From Candidatus Woesearchaeota archaeon (GTDB lineage: Archaea; Nanobdellota; Nanobdellia; Woesearchaeales; GW2011-AR4): DNA of 8,091 bases. Below are positions 1 to 5,851 of this stretch, piece by piece. The notes beneath the pieces were generated by a model that searched no databases, was not told where the DNA came from, and saw nothing but the letters and a program-made list of their open reading frames with translations. Location: contig JACPMU010000083.1 of assembly GCA_016185865.1 (NCBI GenBank), forward strand, positions 1 through 8,091, given 5' to 3'. Position 1 is the stretch's first letter, and each line of letters starts with the position of its first letter. The position numbers were made by a program, and so were the translations under genes.

Positions 1-1529
1 GAAGGGCCTCCGGTAAGCATTCCGGATGTTGCCAAAATCACGCAGGGCCCTGTATTCTCGATGATGTCCATTCTTTCCTTTTGCGAGCCTACCCTTTTAA
101 AAATCTCGTGCAAAAACGGGTTCTGGTCCTTGTGGAAAATGAGCTTTCTGACTGAATTGTTGAGATATTCAGGATAGGCTGTATGGATTGCAGTAACATC
201 CCAGACCATTCCGTCTATGTAAACAGGAACAGGCGCCATTCTGCCTTCCCTTGCCATCTGCTCGATTGCAAGCATTACCTCTTGAGCTCTTCCGACTCCA
301 AGAGTGGGAATCAAGACTTTTCCCCCCCTTTCTGTTGTCTCCTGTATAACTTTCATCAGTTCCTCATCAGTTTCCTGGCGGTGCGGCATGATATTGTCCT
401 TGCCACCGTATGTTGCCTCGAGCATTAAAGTCTCCAGCCTTGGAAACATTGTGACAGCAGGCTCAAGCAATAATGTCCTTCCGTATTTCTGGTCGCCGGA
501 ATACAAAATGTTATGCAGCCCGTTGCCAACATGCAGATGCACCATTGCGCTTCCCAGAATATGGCCTGCATTGTACATTGTTATTCTCACATCCGGAGTT
601 ACATCGCTGACTTCATCATACTCTAATGTTATCGTGTGCTTGACCATTTCCTTGATTTCCTCTGACGTGAATATCGGATCAGTTCCATCAGCCCTTTGTA
701 TTTTTATGTAGTCAAGCAAAAGCAGAGCAGAAACATCTCTTGTCGGTTCTGTACAATAAACAGGCCCCCTGTACCCATATTTGAAAAGGTACGGGATAAA
801 CCCGCAATGGTCAATGTGCGCGTGGCTTAGTATGACAGCATCTAAATCATTAATGTTGAATTCAGGCGCATCAAGATATGGGTATGGCTTTTCATCCGAT
901 GCAACGTTAATGCCGCAATCCAGCAAGACTCTTGATTCAGGAGTCTGCAAAAAAATGCAGCTCCTTCCAACTTGGCGCCCGCTCCCAAGGTAGGTCATCC
1001 TTATCCATTCATGCTTCTTTTCCCTTCGCCAGCCGTCATAAATCCTGTGGCCTACTTTGTCCAAAAATTTTCTCCTGTAATCGCTGTTCTGGTACAGCAC
1101 AGCCCTTATGTTCTCAATTAATTTTGACCTTATTGCAGGCTTTCTCCTTATCAGAGGAACCCACAATGTCTGCATTCTTATGTCCCTCAAAATTGAGCCC
1201 TGCTTGCCTATCGCAAGGCCCGGCTTGTCAGCCTCAACTATCACCCTGCTTCTTTGGGAATCAAAAATGACCTGGTCAACTCCCGCTTCTTCCGGAATTA
1301 TAGACCTTATTATCTTCTCAGCCTCCTCCAATTCCATTGTAATGCTCGGGTCAGGCCTTAGCTCAACCCTCTTCTTTATATTGTCCACAATTCTCTTTAT
1401 AATCCCGTTGTTGTTCAGGAAGAAATCCTTGTCCTTTGTGTAGAGCACTATGTTGGCGCCCTCAAAATTCACGTCGCTTATCTTGTTCTCTGGCAAATTC
1501 TTCAGAATTTCCTTTACAATGTCTCCCAT
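1..1529 (-). CDS. Archaeal transcription-termination / RNA 3'-end nuclease aCPSF1 (FttA), beta-CASP family; 3' end outside window
   Basis: This is the archaeal homologue of the CPSF73 nuclease, known to cleave nascent RNA and drive transcription termination. The first 509 codons are visible; family members run to about 630-640 residues, so the end of the beta-CASP domain is missing. Residues 1-170 are the KH region, with a GKQG loop at 108-111. The metallo-beta-lactamase domain starts near residue 178 (MTYLGSGRQVG). It carries the zinc motif HAHIDH (H236, H238, D240, H241), then H323 (NAGHILGS) and D346 (YSGDQKYG). The beta-CASP part starts around E371 (LEATYGG), followed by GVGRAQE and SGMLTGGP near the edge. 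All visible metal ligands are intact, so it should be active. The ATG at 1529 fits the domain start and has a TATA box about 27 nt upstream, consistent with a leaderless mRNA. psmB lies upstream on the same strand, a pairing seen in other archaea such as Methanothermobacter. Confidence 0.96.
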   Translation of the reverse strand, partial: MGDIVKEILKNLPENKISDVNFEGANIVLYTKDKDFFLNNNGIIKRIVDNIKKRVELRPDPSITMELEEAEKIIRSIIPEEAGVDQVIFDSQRSRVIVEADKPGLAIGKQGSILRDIRMQTLWVPLIRRKPAIRSKLIENIRAVLYQNSDYRRKFLDKVGHRIYDGWRREKKHEWIRMTYLGSGRQVGRSCIFLQTPESRVLLDCGINVASDEKPYPYLDAPEFNINDLDAVILSHAHIDHCGFIPYLFKYGYRGPVYCTEPTRDVSALLLLDYIKIQRADGTDPIFTSEEIKEMVKHTITLEYDEVSDVTPDVRITMYNAGHILGSAMVHLHVGNGLHNILYSGDQKYGRTLLLEPAVTMFPRLETLMLEATYGGKDNIMPHRQETDEELMKVIQETTERGGKVLIPTLGVGRAQEVMLAIEQMAREGRMAPVPVYIDGMVWDVTAIHTAYPEYLNNSVRKLIFHKDQNPFLHEIFKRVGSQKERMDIIENTGPCVILATSGMLTGGP

Positions 1530-1551
1530 TTTAGAAATTTGTTTAAATCAA

Positions 1552-1563
1552 GATTTTTATTTA
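1552..1563 (-). promoter_or_regulatory. Proximal TATA box for aCPSF1
   Basis: On the minus strand this reads CTAAATAAAAAT, centred about 27 nt upstream of the aCPSF1 ATG. That spacing places the transcription start at or very near the start codon, as in archaeal leaderless genes. No Shine-Dalgarno sequence precedes the ATG, which fits. This is a sequence-only call. Confidence 0.5.
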
Positions 1564-1590
1564 GGTTTTTGTTTTGCTATAATTAAATCC

Positions 1591-1603
1591 GTCGCTTCGC
1601 GAC
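1591..1603. repeat. Perfect small hairpin
   Basis: GTCGC-TTC-GCGAC, a 5-bp perfect stem with a 3-nt loop. It is the hairpin closest to the aCPSF1 start in the leader region. Confidence 0.6.
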
Positions 1604-1635
1604 AATATTTAGTGCTCGGCAAAATCTTCTCGTAG

Positions 1636-1666
1636 ATGAGCGAACGAGAGCAAGCTCTCGCATTCG
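1636..1666 (+). repeat. Dispersed palindromic element, copy B
   Basis: The stem is CGAA-CGAGAGC / GCTCTCG-(CA)-TTCG with an AA loop (1641-1666): 11 base pairs and one 2-nt bulge. The element starts ATGAGCGA and ends TCGCATTCG. The same two ends and an internal AAGCTC occur in the same order in the in-frame element inside proS (minus strand, 7415 to 7381). The two copies therefore look like members of one repeat family differing in the central part. Confidence 0.65.
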
Positions 1667-1744
1667 TCACAATCGATTTTACCTCGCCTATTATTGCAAT
1701 AAACATTAAAAGCGGTTCACTTTCAACGCGAATGCATTCAAATG

Positions 1745-1770
1745 TCGATAAATCGCAAAGCGATTTTCGA
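1745..1770. repeat. Imperfect hairpin, 11-bp stem
   Basis: Stem TCGA-(T)-AAATCGC with loop AAA and complementary arm GCGATTT-TCGA. One bulged T interrupts an otherwise perfect 11-bp stem. It is part of the hairpin cluster in the aCPSF1 leader. Confidence 0.6.
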
Positions 1771-1774
1771 TCAC

Positions 1775-1802
1775 ACTCGAAAATTTTTAATTTTCGATGA
1801 GT
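1775..1802. repeat. AT-rich hairpin
   Basis: TCGAAAAT (1777-1784) pairs with ATTTTCGA (1790-1797) around a 5-nt loop. An alternative pairing uses flanking ACTC/GAGT with a 3-nt bulge. On the minus strand it would be the first hairpin of a transcript starting near 1803. Confidence 0.55.
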
Positions 1803-1820
1803 CGCTCTCGTTATTTTGAA

Positions 1821-1836
1821 ACTTATTTTAAAGGTT
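1821..1836 (-). promoter_or_regulatory. Distal promoter-like BRE/TATA element upstream of aCPSF1 leader
   Basis: The minus strand reads AACCTTTAAAATAAGT. It contains the 10-mer AACCTTTAAA, also found upstream of psmB (2687-2696) and of the TrmB-like gene (3922-3931), always on the minus strand. It resembles an archaeal BRE plus TATA box. A start about 26 nt downstream would fall near 1803, just before the hairpin cluster. Confidence 0.45.
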
Positions 1837-1881
1837 TATACAAAATTCAAGCAAATTTTTATTTAATATTTTTCAGAAAAG

Positions 1882-2520
1882 TTACAGCTCAATTTTCAGC
1901 TCCAATTCCTTGGAGAATACTTTTTTAATGCCGTCTTTTGTTATTGAGATGATGTCTATGCCGTTTCCTGACGCTATGTCCCTCTGCACAGCTGCATTTA
2001 TGCACTTTGCAGCAAGCTTTACTCCTTCATCAACGCCCATGCCTTTCCTGTACATTGTTTCCAAAACGCCAAACACCATTACAGAGCCGGAGCCTGAAGA
2101 GATGTAGTCATCAACTTCAACAATTGAGCCGTCAGGGCTTAGGTCATAAAGATGAAACCCGCTTGAGTCTTTTCCTCCAACAATGAAATGCGAAATTCCG
2201 GGTATCAAGCTCAGCTTTCTTATGTTGCTGTAGACGAAGTTAGCCAATAAATTTGCGGCTTCCTTAACGCTGGTTTCCCTGCCTGTCCTTATGTCTTTTA
2301 GCTTAAGCTCTGCCTTGAGGTATTTTGTCAGCAGCTGGACATCTGAAACAGTGCCTGCAACAGTAACAGCTATGCTGCTTGTAATCTGGATTATCTTGTC
2401 AAACTTTTTCCATGCTATCAGGTAGCCTGAAGTTGCCCTTTTGTCCGCAGCCAATACCAAGCCGTCCTTGCAGACTAACCCTAAAGTTGTCGTGCCTGTT
2501 TTCAAATCTTGGTTATTCAT
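1882..2520 (-). CDS. psmB: 20S proteasome beta subunit
   Basis: This is the catalytic beta subunit of the archaeal 20S proteasome, the cytosolic barrel protease. The protein is 212 aa with a 9-residue propeptide (MNNQDLKTG) removed autocatalytically before Thr. In mature numbering the catalytic T1, D17 (AADKR) and K33 (FDKI) are all present. Further conserved stretches are the GTVSD segment, the SSGSGS loop and QRDIASGNGID near the C-terminus. The open frame extends upstream to 2583, but the Met at 2520 is the better start. It gives a propeptide of normal archaeal length, and a TATA box (CTTATATT on the + strand, 2543-2550) sits 26 nt upstream, fitting a leaderless mRNA. The upstream part of the frame overlaps a 22-nt palindrome and is probably non-coding. 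No psmA or proteasome ATPase is in the window. aCPSF1 follows downstream on the same strand. Confidence 0.96.
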   Translation of the reverse strand: MNNQDLKTGTTTLGLVCKDGLVLAADKRATSGYLIAWKKFDKIIQITSSIAVTVAGTVSDVQLLTKYLKAELKLKDIRTGRETSVKEAANLLANFVYSNIRKLSLIPGISHFIVGGKDSSGFHLYDLSPDGSIVEVDDYISSGSGSVMVFGVLETMYRKGMGVDEGVKLAAKCINAAVQRDIASGNGIDIISITKDGIKKVFSKELELKIEL

Positions 2521-2542
2521 TTCTAAAATGTTAAAAATTTTT

Positions 2543-2556
2543 CTTATATTTTTCCA
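2543..2556 (-). promoter_or_regulatory. Proximal promoter of psmB (leaderless)
   Basis: The minus strand reads GGAAAAATATAAG: a purine-rich BRE-like stretch followed by a TATA box centred 26 nt upstream of the ATG at 2520. This spacing decides the start codon, since transcription would begin at the ATG itself and exclude the longer reading frame. Confidence 0.6.
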
Positions 2557-2565
2557 ATTGCAAAA

Positions 2566-2587
2566 ATTTTTGAGCATGCTCAAAAAT
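2566..2587. repeat. 22-nt perfect palindrome upstream of psmB
   Basis: The left half ATTTTTGAGCA and the right half TGCTCAAAAAT are exact reverse complements with no spacer. In RNA the arms would fold with a small loop. On the minus strand a run of T follows immediately. The right half overlaps one arm of a longer inverted repeat (2580-2590 with 2634-2644), so the two structures exclude each other. Confidence 0.75.
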
Positions 2588-2644
2588 CATGCTATTACGT
2601 TTCGCTAAGAGCATATTAATCTCCCTTGCTATTATGATTTTTGA
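2580..2644. repeat. 11-bp perfect inverted repeat with 43-nt spacer
   Basis: TCAAAAATCAT at 2580-2590 is the exact reverse complement of ATGATTTTTGA at 2634-2644. The spacer contains no ORF of note. It lies between a distal promoter-like element (2681-2696) and the proximal psmB promoter, so only a transcript from the distal site would contain it. Confidence 0.7.
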
Positions 2645-2680
2645 CACCCAAAGAATTTCTTATATGTTTAAGATATTGAG

Positions 2681-2696
2681 CTTATATTTAAAGGTT
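2681..2696 (-). promoter_or_regulatory. Distal promoter-like element upstream of psmB
   Basis: The minus strand reads AACCTTTAAATATAAG, a good BRE/TATA match sharing AACCTTTAAA with 1827-1836 and 3922-3931. It lies about 170 nt upstream of psmB and just beyond the stop codon of the receiver-protein gene. It could start a longer psmB transcript or a small RNA. A second weaker TATA-like stretch (CATATAAG) lies at about 2659-2666. Confidence 0.45.
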
Positions 2697-2720
2697 GCGG
2701 TTGGTTTGCTGGAATTTATT

Positions 2721-3101
2721 TTATCTTCCAACAAGTGATTCGATAAGTCTTACTAGTTCATCGCGGCTTTTTCCTTTTTCAAAAAACGCAACATCAGGAA
2801 CACCTCCCGCTTTTAACTGTTCTAAATAAGGTTGTATATCACTTTGGTCGGCATTACTAGCTAAGACAAACTTTATTTCTGGTCTTAATCGATATACTTC
2901 TCTTATTAATTCAGGACCTTTCATTTTTGGCATATTTAAATCAGTTAACAATAAATCAATTGAACCTACTGGTCGCTCTTCAATCATTTTTAGTGCTCTG
3001 AAAGGCGTATCGGCTGAAAGCACATTGTATACCTTACTCAAGAAATTTTTATATATTCCCAAAATATCTGGGTAATCATCTACAGCTAGGATAGTTTTCA
3101 T
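2721..3101 (-). CDS. Stand-alone response-regulator receiver (CheY-like) protein
   Basis: This is a single REC domain of 126 aa with no output domain. The acidic pair D8-D9 for metal binding, the phospho-acceptor D54 (LLLTDLNMP), the beta-4 switch residue S82 (VLASN) and the beta-5 lysine K109 (FFEKG) are all in the expected places. It should therefore be phosphorylatable. No histidine kinase or chemotaxis gene is in the window, so its partner is unknown. It lies 21 nt downstream of the TrmB-like gene on the same strand and may be co-transcribed. However, the gap contains a T-rich stretch, and an AAATAAAT box about 24 nt upstream of the ATG could give it its own leaderless promoter. By eye it uses Arg CGA/CGC and Leu TTA/CTA more than the genes beside it, a weak hint of separate origin. 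Confidence 0.9.
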   Translation of the reverse strand: MKTILAVDDYPDILGIYKNFLSKVYNVLSADTPFRALKMIEERPVGSIDLLLTDLNMPKMKGPELIREVYRLRPEIKFVLASNADQSDIQPYLEQLKAGGVPDVAFFEKGKSRDELVRLIESLVGR

Positions 3102-3122
3102 TTTTTATAATAAAAACATTAT

Positions 3123-3893
3123 TTATTTCAAACTTTCCTCAAACAAAACATTCACAGCATTCACAAAGAAAGGGCTGCTTATCCAGACTGCAACCTCGTA
3201 ATCTGGGGCAACATTCTGGTTGGAAACTATGAAAATCATTTCTTTTCCGTCGATTGTAACAAAGCTGGAGTTGGCATTGTACTCAACATGCTCGACATTC
3301 TGCAGCTTCTTGGCAAGAGGCTTGTTCTGAGGGGTGTAAAGCCTTGCCTTTATTCCTTTTTTTGAAAAGCCTGGCATGAAATTCTTCAATAATTTAACGC
3401 TTCTTTCAGCCTGCTCATGGGTTGACACAACAGCGACACTTGACTTGGATTTTGACAGCATGTCCTTGATGTGCCTGTTTATGCCTGTTCTTCCGACAAT
3501 TGACTTTGATATGCTTGAGATGTCTACATGCTGGACTCCTGTCTTGTGCAGCAGCTCCAGCTCCCTGAACTCGTCTGTGTCCTTTATGCTTTCAAACTGT
3601 GAGGTCAGCTCATCAGCTTCTTCCTTTATATTTTTCTTGACCCTGTCAAGTATGACCTCAGGCTCGATAGCAAGATACTTTATCGGCTTTCCTATTTTCA
3701 TTATGATAAAGCCTTTTTTCTCCAATGACTCAAGAACATCATAGCACCTGCTTCTTGGCACTCCTGAAATATCAGCAAGCTCGCCTGCAGAGGCAATTCC
3801 CCTGCTGAGCAAAGCAGTCCATATCTTGACTTCATAAATATTCAACCTGAAGTGCTTCTTCAAATCCAGCAAAAATTGTTTTTCCTGTTGCAT
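3123..3893 (-). CDS. TrmB-family transcriptional regulator
   Basis: This is a 256-aa DNA-binding regulator of the archaeal TrmB family. Residues 15-76 form the winged helix-turn-helix: L17-NIYEVKIWTALL, then AGELADISG and the recognition-helix signature VPRSRCYDVLESLEKKG (45-61), followed by the wing (GKPIKYLAI). Residues 80-106 form a charged helix, probably the dimerisation coiled coil. Residues 130-256 resemble the phospholipase-D-like C-terminal domain of such regulators (SSVAVVSTHEQAE, then KARLYTP), without an HKD catalytic motif. Classical TrmB proteins bind sugars there, but the ligand here cannot be read from sequence. The start at 3893 has an AACCTTTAAATA promoter about 30 nt upstream. 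The receiver-protein gene follows after 21 nt. A role in controlling that gene or itself is inference. Confidence 0.9.
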   Translation of the reverse strand: MQQEKQFLLDLKKHFRLNIYEVKIWTALLSRGIASAGELADISGVPRSRCYDVLESLEKKGFIIMKIGKPIKYLAIEPEVILDRVKKNIKEEADELTSQFESIKDTDEFRELELLHKTGVQHVDISSISKSIVGRTGINRHIKDMLSKSKSSVAVVSTHEQAERSVKLLKNFMPGFSKKGIKARLYTPQNKPLAKKLQNVEHVEYNANSSFVTIDGKEMIFIVSNQNVAPDYEVAVWISSPFFVNAVNVLFEESLK

Positions 3894-3916
3894 TCTTGGC
3901 TTAAAGTATTAATTAT

Positions 3917-3931
3917 CTGTATTTAAAGGTT
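3917..3931 (-). promoter_or_regulatory. Promoter of the TrmB-like gene
   Basis: The minus strand reads AACCTTTAAATACAG, a BRE/TATA match about 30 nt upstream of the start codon at 3893, giving a very short or absent leader. A second similar stretch, CCCCTTTAAAGTAG (3945-3958), lies about 20 nt further upstream and contains the palindrome CTTTAAAG. It could be another promoter or an operator. Confidence 0.5.
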
Positions 3932-3961
3932 TCTATTATGTAACTACTTTAAAGGGGTTAT

Positions 3962-4012
3962 AGAAAAACTAATAAGCAATTTAATTAATTCTTAAAAAAC
4001 AAATAAGAAAAA
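3962..4012 (-). terminator. Oligo-T tracts downstream of the surface-protein gene
   Basis: Just after the stop codon, the minus strand has three successive T-rich runs (TTTTTC, GTTTTTTAAG and AGTTTTTC) within about 50 nt and no strong hairpin. This is the pattern of archaeal U-rich terminators, which aCPSF1/FttA enzymes recognise and cleave in other archaea. Confidence 0.45.
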
Positions 4013-4013
4013 T

Positions 4014-5111
4014 TTATCCCCTTCTCCTGAAAAGGCTTACAACAAGCACAATGCCGACAATTACAGCAACTACCTCTGCAATTATGATTCCTGTTACAAA
4101 TGCGTTGCTCTTGAAAAATCCTTCTTGAGAAATTGTTGCGCCTTCTGGGGCTTCCTCGACAACTGCTGTTGTGGTTCTGCCTGTTGTTGGCGATATGACA
4201 ACAACATCTCCTTCTTCGCTTGCTGAGCTTGTTGTTGAAGATGTTCCTTTAGCTGCTGTTGCGCAGTCATTCACTGTAAGGGTTGCCGTTTCCTCTGCCT
4301 TTTTCCTGTCCTCGTCATAAAGCACCCTGAATAGTATCGGATAGCTGCCTGTTTCGGCATCATTAGGCACATTAAATGAATATGTATTTGAAAACCTGCT
4401 TTCATCCTCGTTTGGCTCTGCGGTCAGCTCGTCCACAGCCTGCTCCAGGTCAATGCCAAGGTCGGAGTTTGACACGCTTACCGTGACATCTTCCTCATCC
4501 TCATTGCCAATGTTTATTGCAGTCAGGCCAGCCTGCACATTCTTCCTGCTGCAGGATATCTCTGCAGGGCTTAATGTATTCCTTGTTATTATAATCTTAT
4601 GGCTTTCCTTGTCCACTTCAAGGCTTAATCTTGCATCCACCTCATGGTCTGTGCCGTTTTCGTCCTCTCCCTCGGCGTGAATAAGCACATCGAATGTGTC
4701 CTCATCAACCTCTATCGGAACCTGGAATTTTATATTTACTCTTTTGTCCCTGCCTGCCCTTAGGTCAAAATCGTTTGATTCATCATCCAAATCATCTCCA
4801 TCGTCTATGCCCTCAATAGTCACCTCAACGGTTATGCCCTCAATGTCCAGGTCTTCAGCATTTGTGAAATTATTTTTCACTTCAACCCTGAATTCAACCG
4901 CATCGCCAGGATCTGCCTCGTCATTTATTGTGTCGCCGTCGTCAAGATTTTTTGATGTCCTGCTGCCAACTTTCACATCTATGTCAGAAAATATAAGCTT
5001 GGACTGGGCATAGGCTGTGCTCATTAAAAATACAAATACAATCAATCCGATGAATAATGACTTAACCTTTATTTTAACATGCTTATAGGCACGATTATCC
5101 TCTTGAGCCAT
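4014..5111 (-). CDS. Secreted, membrane-anchored acidic surface protein (S-layer-like)
   Basis: I assign no enzymatic function. From the Met at 5111 the protein is 365 aa. A signal peptide has a basic region (K10-K17), a hydrophobic core (SLFIGLIVFVFLM) and likely cleavage after A35 (AYA/QS). Residues 40-165 and 172-283 look like two beta-sandwich modules of the kind found in archaeal S-layer-like proteins. They are strongly acidic, for example GIDDGDDLDDESNDFDL at 101-117. C187 and C283 bracket the second module and could form a disulfide. N81 (NFT) and N152 (NGT) are glycosylation sequons. A Ser/Thr-rich stalk (288-316) leads to one transmembrane helix (about 337-361) and a terminal RRRG. 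The N-terminus would face outward. The frame is open up to 5150. I prefer 5111 because it shortens the overlap with the permease gene and places the signal peptide near the start, though no clear ribosome-binding site decides it. Confidence 0.8.
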   Translation of the reverse strand: MAQEDNRAYKHVKIKVKSLFIGLIVFVFLMSTAYAQSKLIFSDIDVKVGSRTSKNLDDGDTINDEADPGDAVEFRVEVKNNFTNAEDLDIEGITVEVTIEGIDDGDDLDDESNDFDLRAGRDKRVNIKFQVPIEVDEDTFDVLIHAEGEDENGTDHEVDARLSLEVDKESHKIIITRNTLSPAEISCSRKNVQAGLTAINIGNEDEEDVTVSVSNSDLGIDLEQAVDELTAEPNEDESRFSNTYSFNVPNDAETGSYPILFRVLYDEDRKKAEETATLTVNDCATAAKGTSSTTSSASEEGDVVVISPTTGRTTTAVVEEAPEGATISQEGFFKSNAFVTGIIIAEVVAVIVGIVLVVSLFRRRG

Positions 5112-5797
5112 GCCCCGCTGAACTTGAGTATAAGGTGCGCTCCTATCCATCCCCCAAGAACGTTTACTATAAACAGCGGGATGCCCAGCCTGTAGTCAAT
5201 AATCCCCTGATATACAAAGACCAAGGTCGCAATTATGGAAACAGGCAATGTAACAGCCTTTTGGTTGGCAACAGCATCGTGAAAGCTAAGCCCGTAAATC
5301 ATGACAAGAAGCAGGATTACCAATGTTGCCCCTCCGCCCCCAAGAACCCCTATGTAGCTTCCTATGAATATGCCGCTCAATGCGCTCAATGCATGATGCT
5401 TCATGGTTATTTTTTGATGCAGTTTTCGTGGCTTTACAAAGTCTTCAAGCAAGACAAGAATTGAGACAATTATCATGAAAATGCCTATTGTTGTCTTTAA
5501 TGCCTTTTCATTGAAGCTTGTAAGAAACGACGCACCTATTAACGAGCCAACAACACCAGCTATGGCAAATGCCATAAAATACCTTGGTTTCAGCTTCTCG
5601 TTCTTTGAAAATTTTGTTATATTGCCAAGGTTTATCCCCACCATCGAAAACCTTCCTGTGGCAACAGCCGTGTGAACCGGAATTCCCAAAAAAATCATCA
5701 CAGGAAGAAGTATGAGCATTGCCATGCCTATCATTGTGCCCATTATGGCTGAAAGGAAGCTTACAGCAAGCAGCAAAGCAAAACTTAGCATTTCCAT
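5069..5797 (-). CDS. TauE/SafE-family membrane permease
   Basis: This is a polytopic membrane protein of 242 aa in the TauE/SafE family, whose characterised members export sulfite, sulfoacetate or related organic anions; the substrate here is unknown. The two homologous halves are visible. The first is FLSAIMGTMIGMAMLILLP followed by GIPVHTAVATGRFS. The second is GSYIGVLGGGGATLVILLL followed by GLSFHDAVANQKAVTLPVS. Each pairs a glycine-rich helix with a conserved short loop. The C-terminus (ending ISMLK) is only a few residues short of the usual end. The frame is open from 5839, but the Met at 5797 is preferred: a TATA box at 5822-5829 lies 28 nt upstream of it, and the extra residues would be encoded by the promoter itself. 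The 3' end overlaps the start of the surface-protein gene by 43 nt, suggesting one transcript and coupled translation. Confidence 0.88.
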   Translation of the reverse strand: MEMLSFALLLAVSFLSAIMGTMIGMAMLILLPVMIFLGIPVHTAVATGRFSMVGINLGNITKFSKNEKLKPRYFMAFAIAGVVGSLIGASFLTSFNEKALKTTIGIFMIIVSILVLLEDFVKPRKLHQKITMKHHALSALSGIFIGSYIGVLGGGGATLVILLLVMIYGLSFHDAVANQKAVTLPVSIIATLVFVYQGIIDYRLGIPLFIVNVLGGWIGAHLILKFSGAWLKRIIVPISMLK

Positions 5798-5820
5798 TGC
5801 AATTTTGCAACCAGCAGAAA

Positions 5821-5831
5821 GTTTATAAATC
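5821..5831. promoter_or_regulatory. Single symmetric TATA box shared by two divergent leaderless genes
   Basis: TTTATAAA (5822-5829) is its own reverse complement. Its centre is about 27 nt from the plus-strand ATG at 5852 and about 28 nt from the minus-strand ATG at 5797. Both are the standard distance from an archaeal TATA box to the transcription start. Neither ATG has a Shine-Dalgarno sequence. One box could therefore serve both the DUF4443–prs operon and the permease operon. Confidence 0.6.
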
Positions 5832-5851
5832 TTGTTCAAACTAATTTTCTC

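Larger units (their letters stand above)
1585..1815. other. Gene-free, hairpin-rich leader region between psmB and aCPSF1
   Basis: The 352-nt gap between psmB and aCPSF1 contains no convincing ORF. It holds at least four short inverted repeats in tandem: 1591-1603, 1641-1666, 1745-1770 and 1775-1802. There is also a 10-nt perfect palindrome at 1730-1739 (GAATGCATTC). Many of the arms share a TCGA/TTCG/CGAA core. A promoter-like AACCTTTAAA at 1827-1836 (minus strand) would transcribe the whole block as a leader of about 270 nt for aCPSF1. I do not recognise a tRNA, SRP RNA, RNase P RNA or C/D guide signature. It could be an untranslated leader with structure, a small RNA, or a landing zone for palindromic repeats. 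Confidence 0.6.

Noticed and set aside
183..1443. Several plus-strand ORFs of 60-135 codons across this stretch
   Set aside because: They lie antisense to aCPSF1, whose minus-strand frame carries all family motifs. Their translations show no recognisable domain.
1585..1815. CRISPR array or structured housekeeping RNA
   Set aside because: The inverted repeats differ in sequence and spacing with no constant direct repeat, and no tRNA, SRP or RNase P core motifs could be seen.
2521..2583. N-terminal extension of psmB by 21 residues
   Set aside because: It contains the TATA box and part of the 22-nt palindrome, and would give an abnormally long propeptide. The Met at 2520 fits the family and the promoter spacing.
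3942..3960. Operator for the TrmB-like protein at CTTTAAAG
   Set aside because: The palindrome is only 8 nt and overlaps a TATA-like sequence, so it is too weak to call an operator.
5370..5395. Short tandem repeat of AATGCGCTC in the permease gene
   Set aside because: Only two to three units, encoding an ordinary ALSALSG membrane stretch. It is not a repeat array.
5798..5839. N-terminal extension of the permease by 14 residues
   Set aside because: It would be encoded by the shared TATA box region. The Met at 5797 is at leaderless distance and begins the first membrane segment.
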